From contig JAAYLN010000006.1 of NCBI GenBank assembly GCA_012521875.1, positions 1-44,913 on the forward strand: a DNA stretch of 44,913 bases, in the 5' to 3' direction. Below the pieces are notes generated by a model. The model did no database searches. It was not told the DNA's origin and was given only the letters and a program-made list of their open reading frames with translations. Position 1 is the stretch's first letter. Every line of letters begins with the position of its first letter. Origin of the DNA: Lentisphaerota bacterium. Lineage in GTDB: Bacteria > Verrucomicrobiota > Kiritimatiellia > RFP12 > JAAYLN01. This document shows, piece by piece, positions 8,662-19,130 of the stretch. A program made the translations under genes and the position numbers.

Positions 8662-11600
8662 ATGGGCGCGAACATGGAAATATACAAGAGTCTGGACGCT
8701 GTGTATGCCCAGCCCCGACTCGCCGGCTACATTCGCGTTCTGGAACGAGCCTGGAGCGAGCTCGATCTCTCGTCTGTGCTCTGCGTCAATCATGTTCCAA
8801 CGCTCTACCGCATTGACAGCAAGAGTATTGTAGAGCCCGATACGCTTATTAAGCTGCATCGGCGGTTCTGGAATCAGGGTGTTGCTCGTGTCCTGCTCGT
8901 AGTTGACCCGAAAACCGCCTATCTCCTTTCCGGGCTCCAATGGCCACTTCAAGGAGGCCACCCCAAGATTACCGATCCGGATGACGCCGACTCACCGCTG
9001 CTGGATTTTCTAGAGCTTGCCACATTCTCGGAACAGGAACAGACAATCATCGAATCAGTCCGCACGGGCGATTTCTACCGGGTTTACAAAGATAAGTTTA
9101 AACAGACGCTGGCTGTAGATCAGTCCTTAACCGAGAACCTGATGAGCCTGCGCAACCACCTGATCCGTTCCGAAGGCGGGCCGAAGTTGCCGGATAATAT
9201 CGCCCATAATTTTATCTGCCGCTTGTTGTTTGTCTGCTATCTCGTGGATCGGGGCATTGTTACGCTTGATCGTTACCCCGGCTTGCATTTGCACGAAGCC
9301 CTGTTCAAGATTGGAGATGCGGCACGCGCGCGCGATTACTTATATAAATTGTTCAAACGGCTCAAGCACGAGTTCAATGGCAGCATGTTTGACGCCGATC
9401 TCGACGCCGAGAAGGAATATCTTACTGCAGAGCGTATCAAAGCCGTCATTGACTTGCTTCGAGGAGACGAACCGGACACCCGCCAGCCATCACTGGGTTT
9501 CTGGGCCTACGACTTCAAGTTCATCCCAATTGAAACGATCAGCGGCATCTACGAGGGGCTACTGCCAAGACGCGGCAAAAGGGATCAGGGCGTCTATTAC
9601 ACGCCGCGCTTTCTAGCCGAGTTTGCCATCGATGTCGCCATTGGCGACAATAAGGATTGGCATAAGCTCCGCTATCTGGATCCCTCCTGCGGATCCGGTG
9701 TCTTCCTCGTGACGCTGTTCAACCGCCTAGCCACCTGGTGGGAGATCGAGCACCGTGACCAGGAGGAGGATGCCAACTACAATGAGAGGAAGGATGATGC
9801 CCTGCGAAAAATCCTGCGCAACCAAATCTGCGGCATCGACCGTAATGAGCAAGCCGGCATGCTGGCATGCTTCAGCCTCCATGTGGCATTGCTCGACGCC
9901 TTTAGTCCGGCGACGATCAGTGAATACATTAAGCAATCGAAGTTCCGTAAGCTTCCCAAGCTTATGGAAAGCCCCCCGGCTCATGCGGACGACGAAAACT
10001 ATCTCCCGGTCATCCACACGCGTGACACCCTCAATCTTCAGACGGGTAATGACGAGGCTTTCAGGAACAGATTCGATGTGGTTATCGGCAACCCTCCATG
10101 GGGTGGTAAGGCACGGGGTTCGGGGGATATCGCGTTCCAATTTCTTGAAGGCGTAAAGCCGTTTACCAAACACGGCGGCAGCGCCTGTCTATTGCTCCCC
10201 TCGCGCCTCTTTCTCAACCTCAGCAGCAATGACTTTCAGGCGCAATGGCTTGCCAGAAACACGTTGCATCGCGTCGTCCAGTTGGCGGACTATAGATTTG
10301 TCCTCTTCTCCGAGGCGCAGTGCCCCTGCATGATTATAGCGTTCAGTCCCGAACCGCCAGCCAAGTCAACGCATGAGTTCCTGTACGACGCCCCCAAGTT
10401 CAACATCGCCTCACGGCGGCAGGGACTAGTGCTAATCAGCGAAGGGGATCGCAAGAGCGTTCCGCAGGCCAGGCTGCGGCAGGCTGCCGAACAGGGAATG
10501 GCGCCCATCACTTGGAAACGCCTTTTCTGGGGCACCCCGCGCGACCAGCGTTTTCTCAACCATCTGGATACATTCCCTCGCTTACGTGAGCGGTTTGCTG
10601 ATCGAAAGTCTGGCTGGATAAAGGGACAAGGATTCATCCCGGACAAACGCGACAGGAAGGGTGTTCTGCCACGTCGCTGGTGGGAGGATAGTCATCTTTT
10701 TCTCAATGCAAAATCCCGTCGGTTCGGAACAGACAACATCCTGTTTGAGCAGGATTGTGAACAGGTAGGCCACCAGTTTGAGGTGCTGTATCGTTCGCCA
10801 GACAGGGAGTTGTTCCTGCCGCCCGCGATTCTTTTCAACCAAGGGTTCACGAAGTTCGTCTATACCGACTTCCCGGTTCTCTTTCGCGATGCCATTCAAG
10901 CCATCCACGCCCCCGCCGGAGAGGAGGATCTGTTGCTATTTCTGCTGGCGTTCCTGCAATCCGATCTGGCCTTGTATTGCTGTTTCCACAACAGCTCGAT
11001 GCTTGGCATAGAACGCGATGTCGTGCGCTTGGAGGAGGTTCTCGATCTGCCGTTTCCTCTTCCTGCTGATGCCCCGTCAAAACAAGCCGCGCAGATCGTG
11101 CACAAGGTTGCCAACCGTTTGCGTGGTGAGAAGGCAACTCTACTGCGCCTGAAGCGGAATATGGATGACGCAGCATGGCTGGATGTGCGGGCGGCGCGAA
11201 CACCCGGTCTCAAGCAGTTCCTTGATGAGATGGTCTGCCAATATTTTGACCTTGCCGAGTCAGCGTGCTGGCTGATAGCCGATACGGTTAATGTGTTCAA
11301 GCCAAGCTCGACCCCGACTACTGCCGACAAGTTCGACCTGCCGACGCTTTTGCCGGTTCAAGAGGCGGGCGAGGTTTCGGGATATACCGACGGCCTGCAA
11401 GCCTATGCCGATGCCCTTGTTTCGACGCTCAACGGCTGGGCCGAAGAACAGAACTCCGGCTGGCGTGTCGCCGCGCAAGGTGGCGTCGATGCCGCGAGCG
11501 GGCTTGCGTTGGTTTCGCTCACCTTGGTTCGCACACCGGAACCATACCAGGATGTGCCACTGACTGGTTCAGTCTGGAGACGACTGTTCGACACTTTTGC

Positions 11601-11766
11601 CGAACAGAGGGTCATTGAGCGCTACGAGCGACGGATATTCGGTTTCGATGGCGACACCTTCCACGTGCTGCGCCCGATGTCGCTTGCGAACTGGACGCGC
11701 ACTGCCGCGCTCAACGATGCAGACGAACTGTTCGCCATGCTCCAGACAGGACGGAGGGCACACTGA
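8662..11766 (+). CDS. Large N6-adenine DNA methyltransferase (restriction-modification type)
   Basis: A 1034-residue class I SAM-dependent methyltransferase that probably methylates adenine N6. The core is clear: GVYYTP near residue 312, motif I DPSCGSGVF (340-348), CGIDRNEQAGMLA, and the catalytic motif IV VIGNPPWGG (NPPW at 477-480), followed by FTKHGGSACLLLPS. The N-terminal 300 residues are helical, and residues about 550-850 probably hold target recognition. I see no convincing nuclease motif within it. An upstream GTG at 8629 is possible, but GAGGG at 8647-8651 points to the ATG at 8662. Codon use is more AT-tolerant than in neighbouring genes, which suggests transfer. Its stop overlaps the next start (TGATG), so the two are probably made together. 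It resembles type IIG/BREX-like enzymes only in the methyltransferase core. Confidence 0.88.
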   Translation: MGANMEIYKSLDAVYAQPRLAGYIRVLERAWSELDLSSVLCVNHVPTLYRIDSKSIVEPDTLIKLHRRFWNQGVARVLLVVDPKTAYLLSGLQWPLQGGHPKITDPDDADSPLLDFLELATFSEQEQTIIESVRTGDFYRVYKDKFKQTLAVDQSLTENLMSLRNHLIRSEGGPKLPDNIAHNFICRLLFVCYLVDRGIVTLDRYPGLHLHEALFKIGDAARARDYLYKLFKRLKHEFNGSMFDADLDAEKEYLTAERIKAVIDLLRGDEPDTRQPSLGFWAYDFKFIPIETISGIYEGLLPRRGKRDQGVYYTPRFLAEFAIDVAIGDNKDWHKLRYLDPSCGSGVFLVTLFNRLATWWEIEHRDQEEDANYNERKDDALRKILRNQICGIDRNEQAGMLACFSLHVALLDAFSPATISEYIKQSKFRKLPKLMESPPAHADDENYLPVIHTRDTLNLQTGNDEAFRNRFDVVIGNPPWGGKARGSGDIAFQFLEGVKPFTKHGGSACLLLPSRLFLNLSSNDFQAQWLARNTLHRVVQLADYRFVLFSEAQCPCMIIAFSPEPPAKSTHEFLYDAPKFNIASRRQGLVLISEGDRKSVPQARLRQAAEQGMAPITWKRLFWGTPRDQRFLNHLDTFPRLRERFADRKSGWIKGQGFIPDKRDRKGVLPRRWWEDSHLFLNAKSRRFGTDNILFEQDCEQVGHQFEVLYRSPDRELFLPPAILFNQGFTKFVYTDFPVLFRDAIQAIHAPAGEEDLLLFLLAFLQSDLALYCCFHNSSMLGIERDVVRLEEVLDLPFPLPADAPSKQAAQIVHKVANRLRGEKATLLRLKRNMDDAAWLDVRAARTPGLKQFLDEMVCQYFDLAESACWLIADTVNVFKPSSTPTTADKFDLPTLLPVQEAGEVSGYTDGLQAYADALVSTLNGWAEEQNSGWRVAAQGGVDAASGLALVSLTLVRTPEPYQDVPLTGSVWRRLFDTFAEQRVIERYERRIFGFDGDTFHVLRPMSLANWTRTAALNDADELFAMLQTGRRAH

Positions 11767-12491
11767 TGAACTCCGCATCTCCCCCTCAATCCTGGCGAAT
11801 CAAACTGTTTCCCAAATCATATGTCCCCGTCCTGCTCCAGGACATCCTGGATGCCTTGCCCAGTCTCAAATCGCCGCCAGAAGATGTTACACGCCCAGAG
11901 GAGCACCTGAACCGACAACTTTATACCCTTCTCATGCGAAACCGGCGCTACTACAGCGGTCCGATAGAACCCAGTTACGAGCACTGGTTGCCGGATCTGA
12001 AGGGACGGGTTGACTTCTGTTTCAAGTGCGGTAAAGGAACAGAGACTTACTTTGCGGTCGAGGCCAAGCGACTCTTCATCACCTACCCAGGCGGGAAGAA
12101 GGCCGATCTGCTACAAGCCTACATTGACGAAGGGATGATGCGCTTCATCAAAGGCCGCTACGCCCCATTTCAGGAATCCAGCGCCATGCTGGCATACGTG
12201 TTTGACGCAACCTGTGCCGAGGCACGCAGCAGGGTCAAGGCCGCCATTGAAAACCGCCGTCACGAACTACGCCTGACGGCTGATTTCGGGACAAGTGCGC
12301 TCAAGGTAAAACCTCCTATCGACGAAACCCGCCACGTACTGGAATCAAAACCCTTTGTAATCTATCACATTTTCGCACAGCTATCCCCTCGACATGCGGA
12401 TAATCTTGGCGTCTTGGCGGTTAATCACCTGTGTGCGGACGGCACGGAAGTCGTTCATCCTGTCTCATCCGGGCATCGCGAAGAGCGATAG
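11766..12491 (+). CDS. Putative PD-(D/E)xK nuclease partner of the methyltransferase
   Basis: A 241-residue protein not recognised as a named family. Residues 83-101 fit a PD-(D/E)xK active site: Asp83 in RVDFCFKCG, a short hairpin, then Glu99-Ala-Lys101 in FAVEAKRLF. An earlier helix carries Glu45 and Glu46, a position where such folds often have an acidic residue. Its start overlaps the methyltransferase stop, so it is probably the cutting subunit of a two-gene restriction system or a modification-dependent defence pair (inference). The last 29 codons are odd: 12405-12422 is an exact 18-bp copy of a dispersed intergenic motif (CTTGGCGTCTTGGCGGTT), and the final 27 bp overlap the convergent protease gene. 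The native C-terminus may have been replaced by repeat read-through. Confidence 0.65.
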   Translation: MNSASPPQSWRIKLFPKSYVPVLLQDILDALPSLKSPPEDVTRPEEHLNRQLYTLLMRNRRYYSGPIEPSYEHWLPDLKGRVDFCFKCGKGTETYFAVEAKRLFITYPGGKKADLLQAYIDEGMMRFIKGRYAPFQESSAMLAYVFDATCAEARSRVKAAIENRRHELRLTADFGTSALKVKPPIDETRHVLESKPFVIYHIFAQLSPRHADNLGVLAVNHLCADGTEVVHPVSSGHREER

Positions 12492-13346
12492 CAGGCTGCT
12501 GGCGTTGAAGAGGGCGTGCATCACGATGGGTGTCAGCAGGTGCCCGGTCGCGATATAGCCCAGACCGCAGCCCAGGCCCACGCCCACTAGCGGCAGCAGG
12601 CTTCCGGCATGCATATGCAGCGCGGCGAAGAGTAGTGAAGACAGCAGCAGGGCGCGCCATGGTCGCATACCGTGACGCGCCAGCACGGGCAGCAGTATGC
12701 CCCGGAAGGCCACCTCCTCAACCACCGGCGCCACCACCAGCGCCGTAAAGATCACTACAACGACCCACGCCCAGCCGAGCTGGCCACCAGCCAGCCACTG
12801 CATCGCCTGTTGCTGCTCCAGCGGCCAGGCTATCCGTTGCAGTACGAGGGCGCCGCACAAGGCCAGCAGCCAGACCGGCATCAGCAGCATGATGCCCCCG
12901 CGCAGACCGGCACCAACGGCCGCGCGCACACTCTCCCGCCGGTCGCTGCCGGCCGCGCCCAAAAGCAGGCGCCAGCCATGCTCCGCATGGCGCATGCAAA
13001 CGGCAATCGCCAACACCATCAGGAGCGTCTGCAGCAAACTGCCCGAAAGCAACGAGAATAGCGAGGGCGGCAACGCTGCGGCCGCTGACTCAGGCTGCAG
13101 CATCTGCAGTGCCGTCAGCGCAAGTCCCCAGCCAAAGACCAGCAGCAGCGGCCAGACATCCAGGCCGGCGGCCGGCAAGGCCGCCAGCCGCTTGCTCACC
13201 CGCCGCCGAGCCGCGCCCCAGTCCGCGAACACCCGCACCAGTTGCTGCCAAAGCAGCACCACCCCCAGCATCCCCAGCACAAGGATGAGCCAGATGGCCA
13301 CCACGAACGGCGGCGCGGGGAGTTGAACTTCAGGGGTGAGGGGCAT
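12465..13346 (-). CDS. CPBP-family intramembrane metalloprotease (CAAX protease-like)
   Basis: A 293-residue polytopic membrane protein with the three CPBP (Abi/Rce1-like) motifs: EEVAFRG (Glu210, Glu211, Arg215), FAALHMHAG (His244) and HALFN (His277, Asn281). These form the glutamate/histidine active site in the membrane. Bacterial members process or modify small peptides and lipoproteins, or act in bacteriocin immunity; the substrate here is unknown. It has about eight hydrophobic segments. It converges on the nuclease gene with a 27-bp overlap. No Shine-Dalgarno is visible before the ATG, because 3 bp upstream the repeat motif GGGTTCAGGGTTCAG begins, so its original 5' region may have been displaced by the repeat element, or a later start may be used. 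Confidence 0.82.
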   Translation of the reverse strand: MPLTPEVQLPAPPFVVAIWLILVLGMLGVVLLWQQLVRVFADWGAARRRVSKRLAALPAAGLDVWPLLLVFGWGLALTALQMLQPESAAAALPPSLFSLLSGSLLQTLLMVLAIAVCMRHAEHGWRLLLGAAGSDRRESVRAAVGAGLRGGIMLLMPVWLLALCGALVLQRIAWPLEQQQAMQWLAGGQLGWAWVVVVIFTALVVAPVVEEVAFRGILLPVLARHGMRPWRALLLSSLLFAALHMHAGSLLPLVGVGLGCGLGYIATGHLLTPIVMHALFNASSLLSLFAMPG

Positions 13347-13352
13347 TATTAG

Positions 13353-13493
13353 GGTTCAGGGTTCAGTGGAGCCGCTGCCCTGCAGGGCGGCGGCAGTAGC
13401 AGTAGGCAGTAGCAGTAGGCAGTTATTGCGACCACACAGTGGCTCGCAATTTAGAGGGTAAAAGCGCTGCGCTGCCCTTTCGCCGCCCAGTGG
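13353..13493 (+). repeat. Composite repeat, copy 1: modules A, B and C
   Basis: The first part of a modular element seen again at 25611, 33651-33925 and 34365-34833. It starts with GGGTTCAGT. Module A is a 24-bp palindrome at 13371-13394 (arms GCCGCTGCCC and GGGCGGCGGC). Module B is a run of AGTAGGC-type heptamers with repeating CAGTAG (13395-13428). Module C (13429-13493) opens with a hairpin whose arms are ATTGCG..CCAC and GTGG..CGCAAT, followed by TTTAGAGGGTAAAAGCGCT. Open frames across it are read-through artefacts. Confidence 0.85.
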
Positions 13494-13584
13494 CACACCT
13501 TGTCTCAACACCTTGTCTCCACACTTTGTCTCCACGCTTTGTCGGCTACGCTTCGTCCCCCCACTTTGTCCCTACGCTTTGTCG
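13494..13584 (+). repeat. Module D: seven tandem 13-bp units
   Basis: Seven adjacent 13-bp units with no spacer, from CACACCTTGTCTC through CACACTTTGTCTC and CACGCTTTGTCGG to CTACGCTTTGTCG. The core is C(T/C)TTGTC. The period is not a multiple of three, so the array does not encode a repeated peptide. It directly follows module C, as in copy 2 at 25719-25834. Confidence 0.88.
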
Positions 13585-13760
13585 AAAGTCGTCTCCGGAG
13601 GCGGATACGGAGATCCGCCACAACGAAAAAGGCTCTGGGCGGGCGCGAGCCGCGGAGAAGTCTTGGGTAAGGGTTCACTTTGTCGTTTTGTCGGTAACTT
13701 TATCGGAAGCAGTCTCTGTTGGCGGACACGGAGGTCGGCCCGACAAAGCCGGGCGCTGGA
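13585..13760 (+). repeat. Degenerate CTTTGTCG units and small hairpins
   Basis: Near 13601-13617 GGCGGAT and ATCCGCC form a hairpin. At 13677-13711, CACTTTGTCG, TTTTGTCGGT and AACTTTATCGG are weak copies of the 12-bp array unit. A similar hairpin-like stretch with TCGG/CCGA follows near 13719-13745. The rest up to 13860 is unassigned. Confidence 0.5.
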
Positions 13761-13867
13761 GGTGTCGCGGGTTAGGTGCTATCATACCGTATCCCCGCCC
13801 CCACGGCCAACCCGAAACCCGAAAGCCGGGAGCCGAAAGCCGGGAGTCTCTTGCAAAACCATCGTGG

Positions 13868-13973
13868 CATGGGCGTCCCGCCCATGGATGGATCACGGGC
13901 AGGATGCCCGTGCCACATGCCCGCAGGCAAGGGTTCCGGCTGAAGCGCCCGTGGCATGGGCGTCCCGCCCATG
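13868..13973 (+). repeat. Three REP-like hairpins
   Basis: Perfect 8-bp stems with 3-nt loops: CATGGGCG-TCC-CGCCCATG at 13868-13886 and again at 13955-13973, and between them CACGGGCA-GGA-TGCCCGTG at 13894-13912. Such short palindromes resemble REP elements. No T-run follows on either strand in the right place, so they are not simple rho-independent terminators. Confidence 0.75.
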
Positions 13974-14012
13974 GCCGGATAAAAAAAAGATGAAAAAAGA
14001 GCGCTACACCTA

Positions 14013-14041
14013 TTGACTTGCGGTGTCAGAAAGTGTTTAAT
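14013..14041 (+). promoter_or_regulatory. Sigma-70-type promoter of the dcw operon
   Basis: TTGACT (14013-14018) and TTTAAT (14036-14041) are spaced by 17 bp. Transcription would start near 14048, about 15 nt before the chosen mraZ ATG at 14063. I saw no clear TGGGN direct repeats of the type MraZ binds in other bacteria. Confidence 0.65.
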
Positions 14042-14062
14042 GGTGGCACCAAAGGTCAAGAA

Positions 14063-14539
14063 ATGTCAGACGGAGACGACAAGGTTGTATCGCAGGGGCG
14101 CGCCGGTTCGCTACTGGGGCGTTTTCCCTGCCGTCTTGACCCCAAGCGGCGGATCACGATTCCGGCGACTTTCCGCAACCGCATGGGCAACCCTACCTAT
14201 GTCTACGTCCTCCCGGACCTCAACCGGCTCAACTGCCTCAACATCTTTCCGCCGGATGAGCTCGAGGCCCGTCTCGACAAGCTGCGTGCTTCGGCGCTGA
14301 CCGATAAGCGGGTCTCGGAGTTCGTGACCTGGGTAGGCTCGATTTCGGAGACGCTGGATGTTGATTCGCAGGGCCGCATCAGGATCTGCGATACCTTGCT
14401 TAACCGCATAGGCGTGAAGCGTGACCTGGCACTGATCGGAGCCTTCAACCGTATCCAGGTATGGGCGGAGGAGTCGGCACCGGCAGAGCAGGAAGCCTTC
14501 GAGAAGTTCGCCGATGCGGCCAGGGAGATAGGTTTTTAA
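14063..14539 (+). CDS. mraZ: MraZ, transcriptional regulator of the division/cell-wall cluster
   Basis: The first gene of the dcw cluster; MraZ is a ring-forming DNA-binding protein that represses its own operon in several bacteria. The 158-residue product has two AbrB-like halves: GRFPCRLDPKRRITIPATFR near residues 18-37 and TLDVDSQGRIRI followed by LALIGAFNRIQVW near 95-135. The start at 14063 has AAAGG about 9 nt upstream and puts the first AbrB motif at the usual distance. The longer frame from 14018 would begin within the promoter, before the predicted transcription start. rsmH follows 16 bp downstream, the conserved order. Confidence 0.9.
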   Translation: MSDGDDKVVSQGRAGSLLGRFPCRLDPKRRITIPATFRNRMGNPTYVYVLPDLNRLNCLNIFPPDELEARLDKLRASALTDKRVSEFVTWVGSISETLDVDSQGRIRICDTLLNRIGVKRDLALIGAFNRIQVWAEESAPAEQEAFEKFADAAREIGF

Positions 14540-14555
14540 CCATGCAGGTGGCACC

Positions 14556-15557
14556 ATGCATATTCCGGTCATGTTGCAGGAGACAGTAGACTGCCTGGCA
14601 GTCCGTCCCGGCGGCGTCTATCTGGACGCCACCCTGGGCGAGGCCGGCCATGCCGTCGAGATCCTGCGCCGTGCCGCTCCCGGGGGCCGTCTGCTGGGCA
14701 TCGACCGCGATCCGGTAGCCATCGCGCGCGCTTCGGCGCGCCTGCAGGAGGCAGCGCCGGGTGCCGCGGTCTGCGTGCAGGGCAACCATGCCGATCTGGG
14801 TGTACTGGCGGATGAGCACGGCTTTCCGGCGCTGGACGGCGTTGTGATCGACACGGGCGTCTCCTCGGGGCAGCTTGACGAGGCGGAGCGCGGCTTCAGC
14901 TTCATGCGGGACGGCCCGCTCGACATGCGAATGGATCCGACACGCGGCGAGACGGCCGCGGAGCTGCTGGCGCGCCTCGACGCGGAGGGGCTGGCGGAGT
15001 GTTTCCGCACGCTGGGCGAGGAGCCGGGCGCCATGCGGATAGCCCGCGCGATCATCCGCGAGCGCGAACGGCGGCCGATCACGACCACGCTGCATCTGGC
15101 GGAGGTTGTCACGCGCGCCCTTGGCGGGCGCGGCAACTACCGTCGGCATCCGGCCACGCGCGTCTTCCAGGCGCTGCGGATGGCCGTGAATGGCGAGCTG
15201 GAGGCGCTGGAGGCGGCGCTCGAGGCGGCGCTGACGCGCCTGCGTCCGGGTGGACGGATGGCCGTCATCACCTTCGAGAGCCTGAACGACCGCCTGGTCA
15301 AGCAGACCTTCACGGAGCACGTGGGACGCGAGATTTCGCTGCAGCAGGGCGGCTCGCGCTGGGAAGGGCGTCTGCCGCGCATGACCTGGGTCGCGCGCCG
15401 CGCCATGCGGCCCGCGGAAGAAGAGGTGCGCCGCAACCCGCGCGCACGCGGCGCCAAACTGCGTGCCGTCAGCCGCCCGGCAGGCGGCGAAGAGAGTTTT
15501 AGGGATCGGGTGCCCCAGAGCACCCTGAAGACAACTTACACAGGAGAAATTGTATGA
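14556..15557 (+). CDS. rsmH: 16S rRNA (cytosine-1402-N4)-methyltransferase RsmH (MraW)
   Basis: Methylates N4 of C1402 in the 16S rRNA P-site region using SAM. The 333-residue protein has the family start HIPVMLQETVDCL, the SAM-binding YLDATLGEAGHA (residues about 22-33), LLGIDRDPVA, DGVVIDTGVSSGQLDEAERGFSF in parts, and the C-terminal VITFESLNDRLVKQTF. Length is close to normal. Its stop overlaps the start of the ftsL-like gene (ATGA). The mraZ-rsmH-ftsL-ftsI order is the classic dcw arrangement. Confidence 0.95.
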   Translation: MHIPVMLQETVDCLAVRPGGVYLDATLGEAGHAVEILRRAAPGGRLLGIDRDPVAIARASARLQEAAPGAAVCVQGNHADLGVLADEHGFPALDGVVIDTGVSSGQLDEAERGFSFMRDGPLDMRMDPTRGETAAELLARLDAEGLAECFRTLGEEPGAMRIARAIIRERERRPITTTLHLAEVVTRALGGRGNYRRHPATRVFQALRMAVNGELEALEAALEAALTRLRPGGRMAVITFESLNDRLVKQTFTEHVGREISLQQGGSRWEGRLPRMTWVARRAMRPAEEEVRRNPRARGAKLRAVSRPAGGEESFRDRVPQSTLKTTYTGEIV

Positions 15558-15922
15558 GACTCACTAAAAGAACAAGGCGCAACCGCAAAAGAAAGCTCCA
15601 CTCCGCCGTATCAATGCCGCGGCGCTGGGCCAGTCTGCTGCTGGTGATGCTCGGCTTCGGCCTCATCTACGTGCTGGCCGACACCGCATGCCGTGGGATC
15701 AGCGAGAATATCCGCGCCCTGGAGAGCGAGCAGGAGGACATTGCCTTCAAGCTGCGCCGCGAGCAGAACCGCTGGAGCCTGATGACCACCAGTGATCAGA
15801 TCGAGCTTGCACTCAACCGTCATGGCCTGGACATGACACTGCCGCGTGGCGAGCAGGTCGTGCGCCTTGATGCCGCGTCCGGTGGCGACTACCGTCCGCG
15901 CGACCAGTTTGCCAACCGCTAG
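15554..15922 (+). CDS. FtsL-like small bitopic division protein
   Basis: A 122-residue protein with a very basic N-terminus (KRTRRNRKRK), one membrane segment near residues 27-45 (SLLLVMLGFGLIYVLAD) and a short periplasmic helix (ISENIRALESEQEDI) that can form a leucine-zipper-like coiled coil. FtsL is poorly conserved in sequence, and the call rests on this topology, the size and the position between rsmH and ftsI. In other bacteria FtsL joins FtsB and FtsQ to activate FtsWI at the septum. The start overlaps the rsmH stop. Confidence 0.75.
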   Translation: MRLTKRTRRNRKRKLHSAVSMPRRWASLLLVMLGFGLIYVLADTACRGISENIRALESEQEDIAFKLRREQNRWSLMTTSDQIELALNRHGLDMTLPRGEQVVRLDAASGGDYRPRDQFANR

Positions 15923-15963
15923 CATCATCGCCCGTCCCAATGGACGGGCGGCGGGGGAGAAAG

Positions 15964-17663
15964 ATGCCGGTGAAAGGCCAAAGGTTGCGCTTCTGGGCCG
16001 TACCCGCCCTGTTGCTCGGCTGGTACCTGCTGCTGGTCGTGCGGGCTGCCCACCTGCATCTGGGTGACCACACACCCCGCAATCGTTTTGTCTTGAAGCG
16101 CAGTCTGCCCGCCGCGCGCGGGTTCATATACGACCGCGCGGGGCGGCCGCTGGCCATTACACAGCCCGGCCGACGCATCTTTCTCGACTACTCCTGCCTT
16201 GCCACAAACCACAACGTGCCCAGGATCGCCTCGGTCGTCGCGGAGCTGACCGGGCGCGACACCGATGCGGTGCTGCTGGACTTCCGTTCGCGCCGCTCCA
16301 AGTACATGGTGCAGGGCATCAGCTTCGACGACCGCGCGCTTGAACTGGTGACCAACAAGACCATCTACAGCGGCGTGGGGCTGGAACGCGTGATGCGGCG
16401 GCAGTATCCGCTGGGACGTTGTCTCTCGCATGTCATCGGCTTCGTGAACCGGTATGAGGATGGGTTGGCCGGCATCGAGTGGCAGTACAACCGGTACCTG
16501 CGGGGAACAGACGGCTTCATCGAAAGCACGCGGGACGGCGACGGGTACGAAATCCGCTCGCGCCGCGCCACCACCGCAGACCCGATAGACGGTGCCCACG
16601 TCCACCTTACCATTGACCAGACGCTGCAGAAGAAGGCGGAGGAGATTCTGGCGGAGGGCGTGGCGCACGCCAATGCCGTCGGCGGGCAGGTCATCGTGCA
16701 GTTGGTCAAGACCGGCGAGATACTCGTCATGGCCGCGCTCCCCGACTTCGACCCGTCACACTACCGCGATGTGCCCTCGAAAGTCTGGAACAACCCCAAC
16801 ATCTGCTCAGTTTACGAGCCGGGCTCGACCATGAAGTCGATAATTGTGGCCGCCGCACTTAACGAGGGGCTTATCACACCCGACTCGGTCTTCGATGTCG
16901 GTCACGGCTCGTGGCACTATGGTGGCCATATTCTGCGCGACAAGGTCTACGGTCGCGTGGATGTGCGCACCATCCTGAAGAAGTCGAGCAACATCGGTGC
17001 CGCCATGATCGGGCTGCTACTGGGCAACCGGCGCATGGAGTGCTACCTGCGCGGCTTCGGTTTCGGCGAGCCGCTGGGCATCGATCTCCCGGGCGAGGCG
17101 CGTGGCCTCCTAAAGCCGTCCTCGCGCTGGTCAACGGTCACGCCAACCCGTATCGCGATCGGCCAGGGCGTCTCGGTAACCGCACTGCAGATGCTCAACT
17201 CCTACTGCACAATCGCCAACGGCGGGCACCTCATGCGTCCCTATGTGGTCTCAAAGGTTGTCTCCCCGAGCGGCGAGACGATCCTGCAAAACGGCCCGAC
17301 GGTTATCGGGCGCCCCATCCGGCCGGCAGTCGCCGCCCAGGTGCGCGAAATGCTCGTCTCGGTTACCGAGGGGGGCACGGGACGCCGCGCGGCCGTCGAG
17401 GGCTACACCATCGCCGGCAAGACCGGCACGGCGCAGCAGGTGGTCAACGGCGCCTATTCGCAGACCGACTACTGGGCCTCGTTCGTCGGTTTCGTGCCCG
17501 CCGAGGATCCCGTTTTCGGCATGCTCGTGGTCATCGACCGCCCCCGCGGTCTGCGGACGGGCGGTGCCGTCTCGGCCCCCGTCTTCTCGCGGCTGGCCCT
17601 CGTCGTGGCGCGCTATCTTGAACTACCCATCACGGCACCGTCGGACGCCGAGCTGGAGGCACT

Positions 17664-17667
<4 letters not shown>
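15964..17667 (+). CDS. ftsI: Division-specific transpeptidase FtsI (PBP3, class B)
   Basis: Septal peptidoglycan cross-linking enzyme working with FtsW. The 567-residue protein has one N-terminal membrane anchor (residues about 9-30), the class B dimerisation domain (ARGFIYDRAGRPLA near 51-64) and the penicillin-binding domain with all three motifs: S288-T-M-K, S341-S-N and K486-T-G. The ATG at 15964 is preferred because GGGGGAGA sits just upstream; a frame open from 15940 would add eight residues. Its stop overlaps the murE start (ATGA). No C-terminal PASTA domain is present. Confidence 0.93.

Positions 17668-19119
<1,452 letters not shown>

Positions 19120-19130
<11 letters not shown>

Noticed and set aside
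13494-13584. CRISPR array
   Set aside because: The units are 13 bp and contiguous, with no unique spacers, and no cas gene is nearby.
13955-13990. Rho-independent terminator before mraZ
   Set aside because: The hairpin at 13955-13973 is followed by an A-run on the plus strand, not a T-run, and on the minus strand the A/T run lies on the wrong side.
13439-14016. Two overlapping plus-strand open frames (about 184 and 167 codons) beginning ARNLEGKSAA or CLHTLSPHFV-type peptides
   Set aside because: They are modules C and D and REP-like hairpins read in frame. The same peptide starts appear at 25673 and near 34730 because the repeat is copied, and the 13-bp period does not fit coding.
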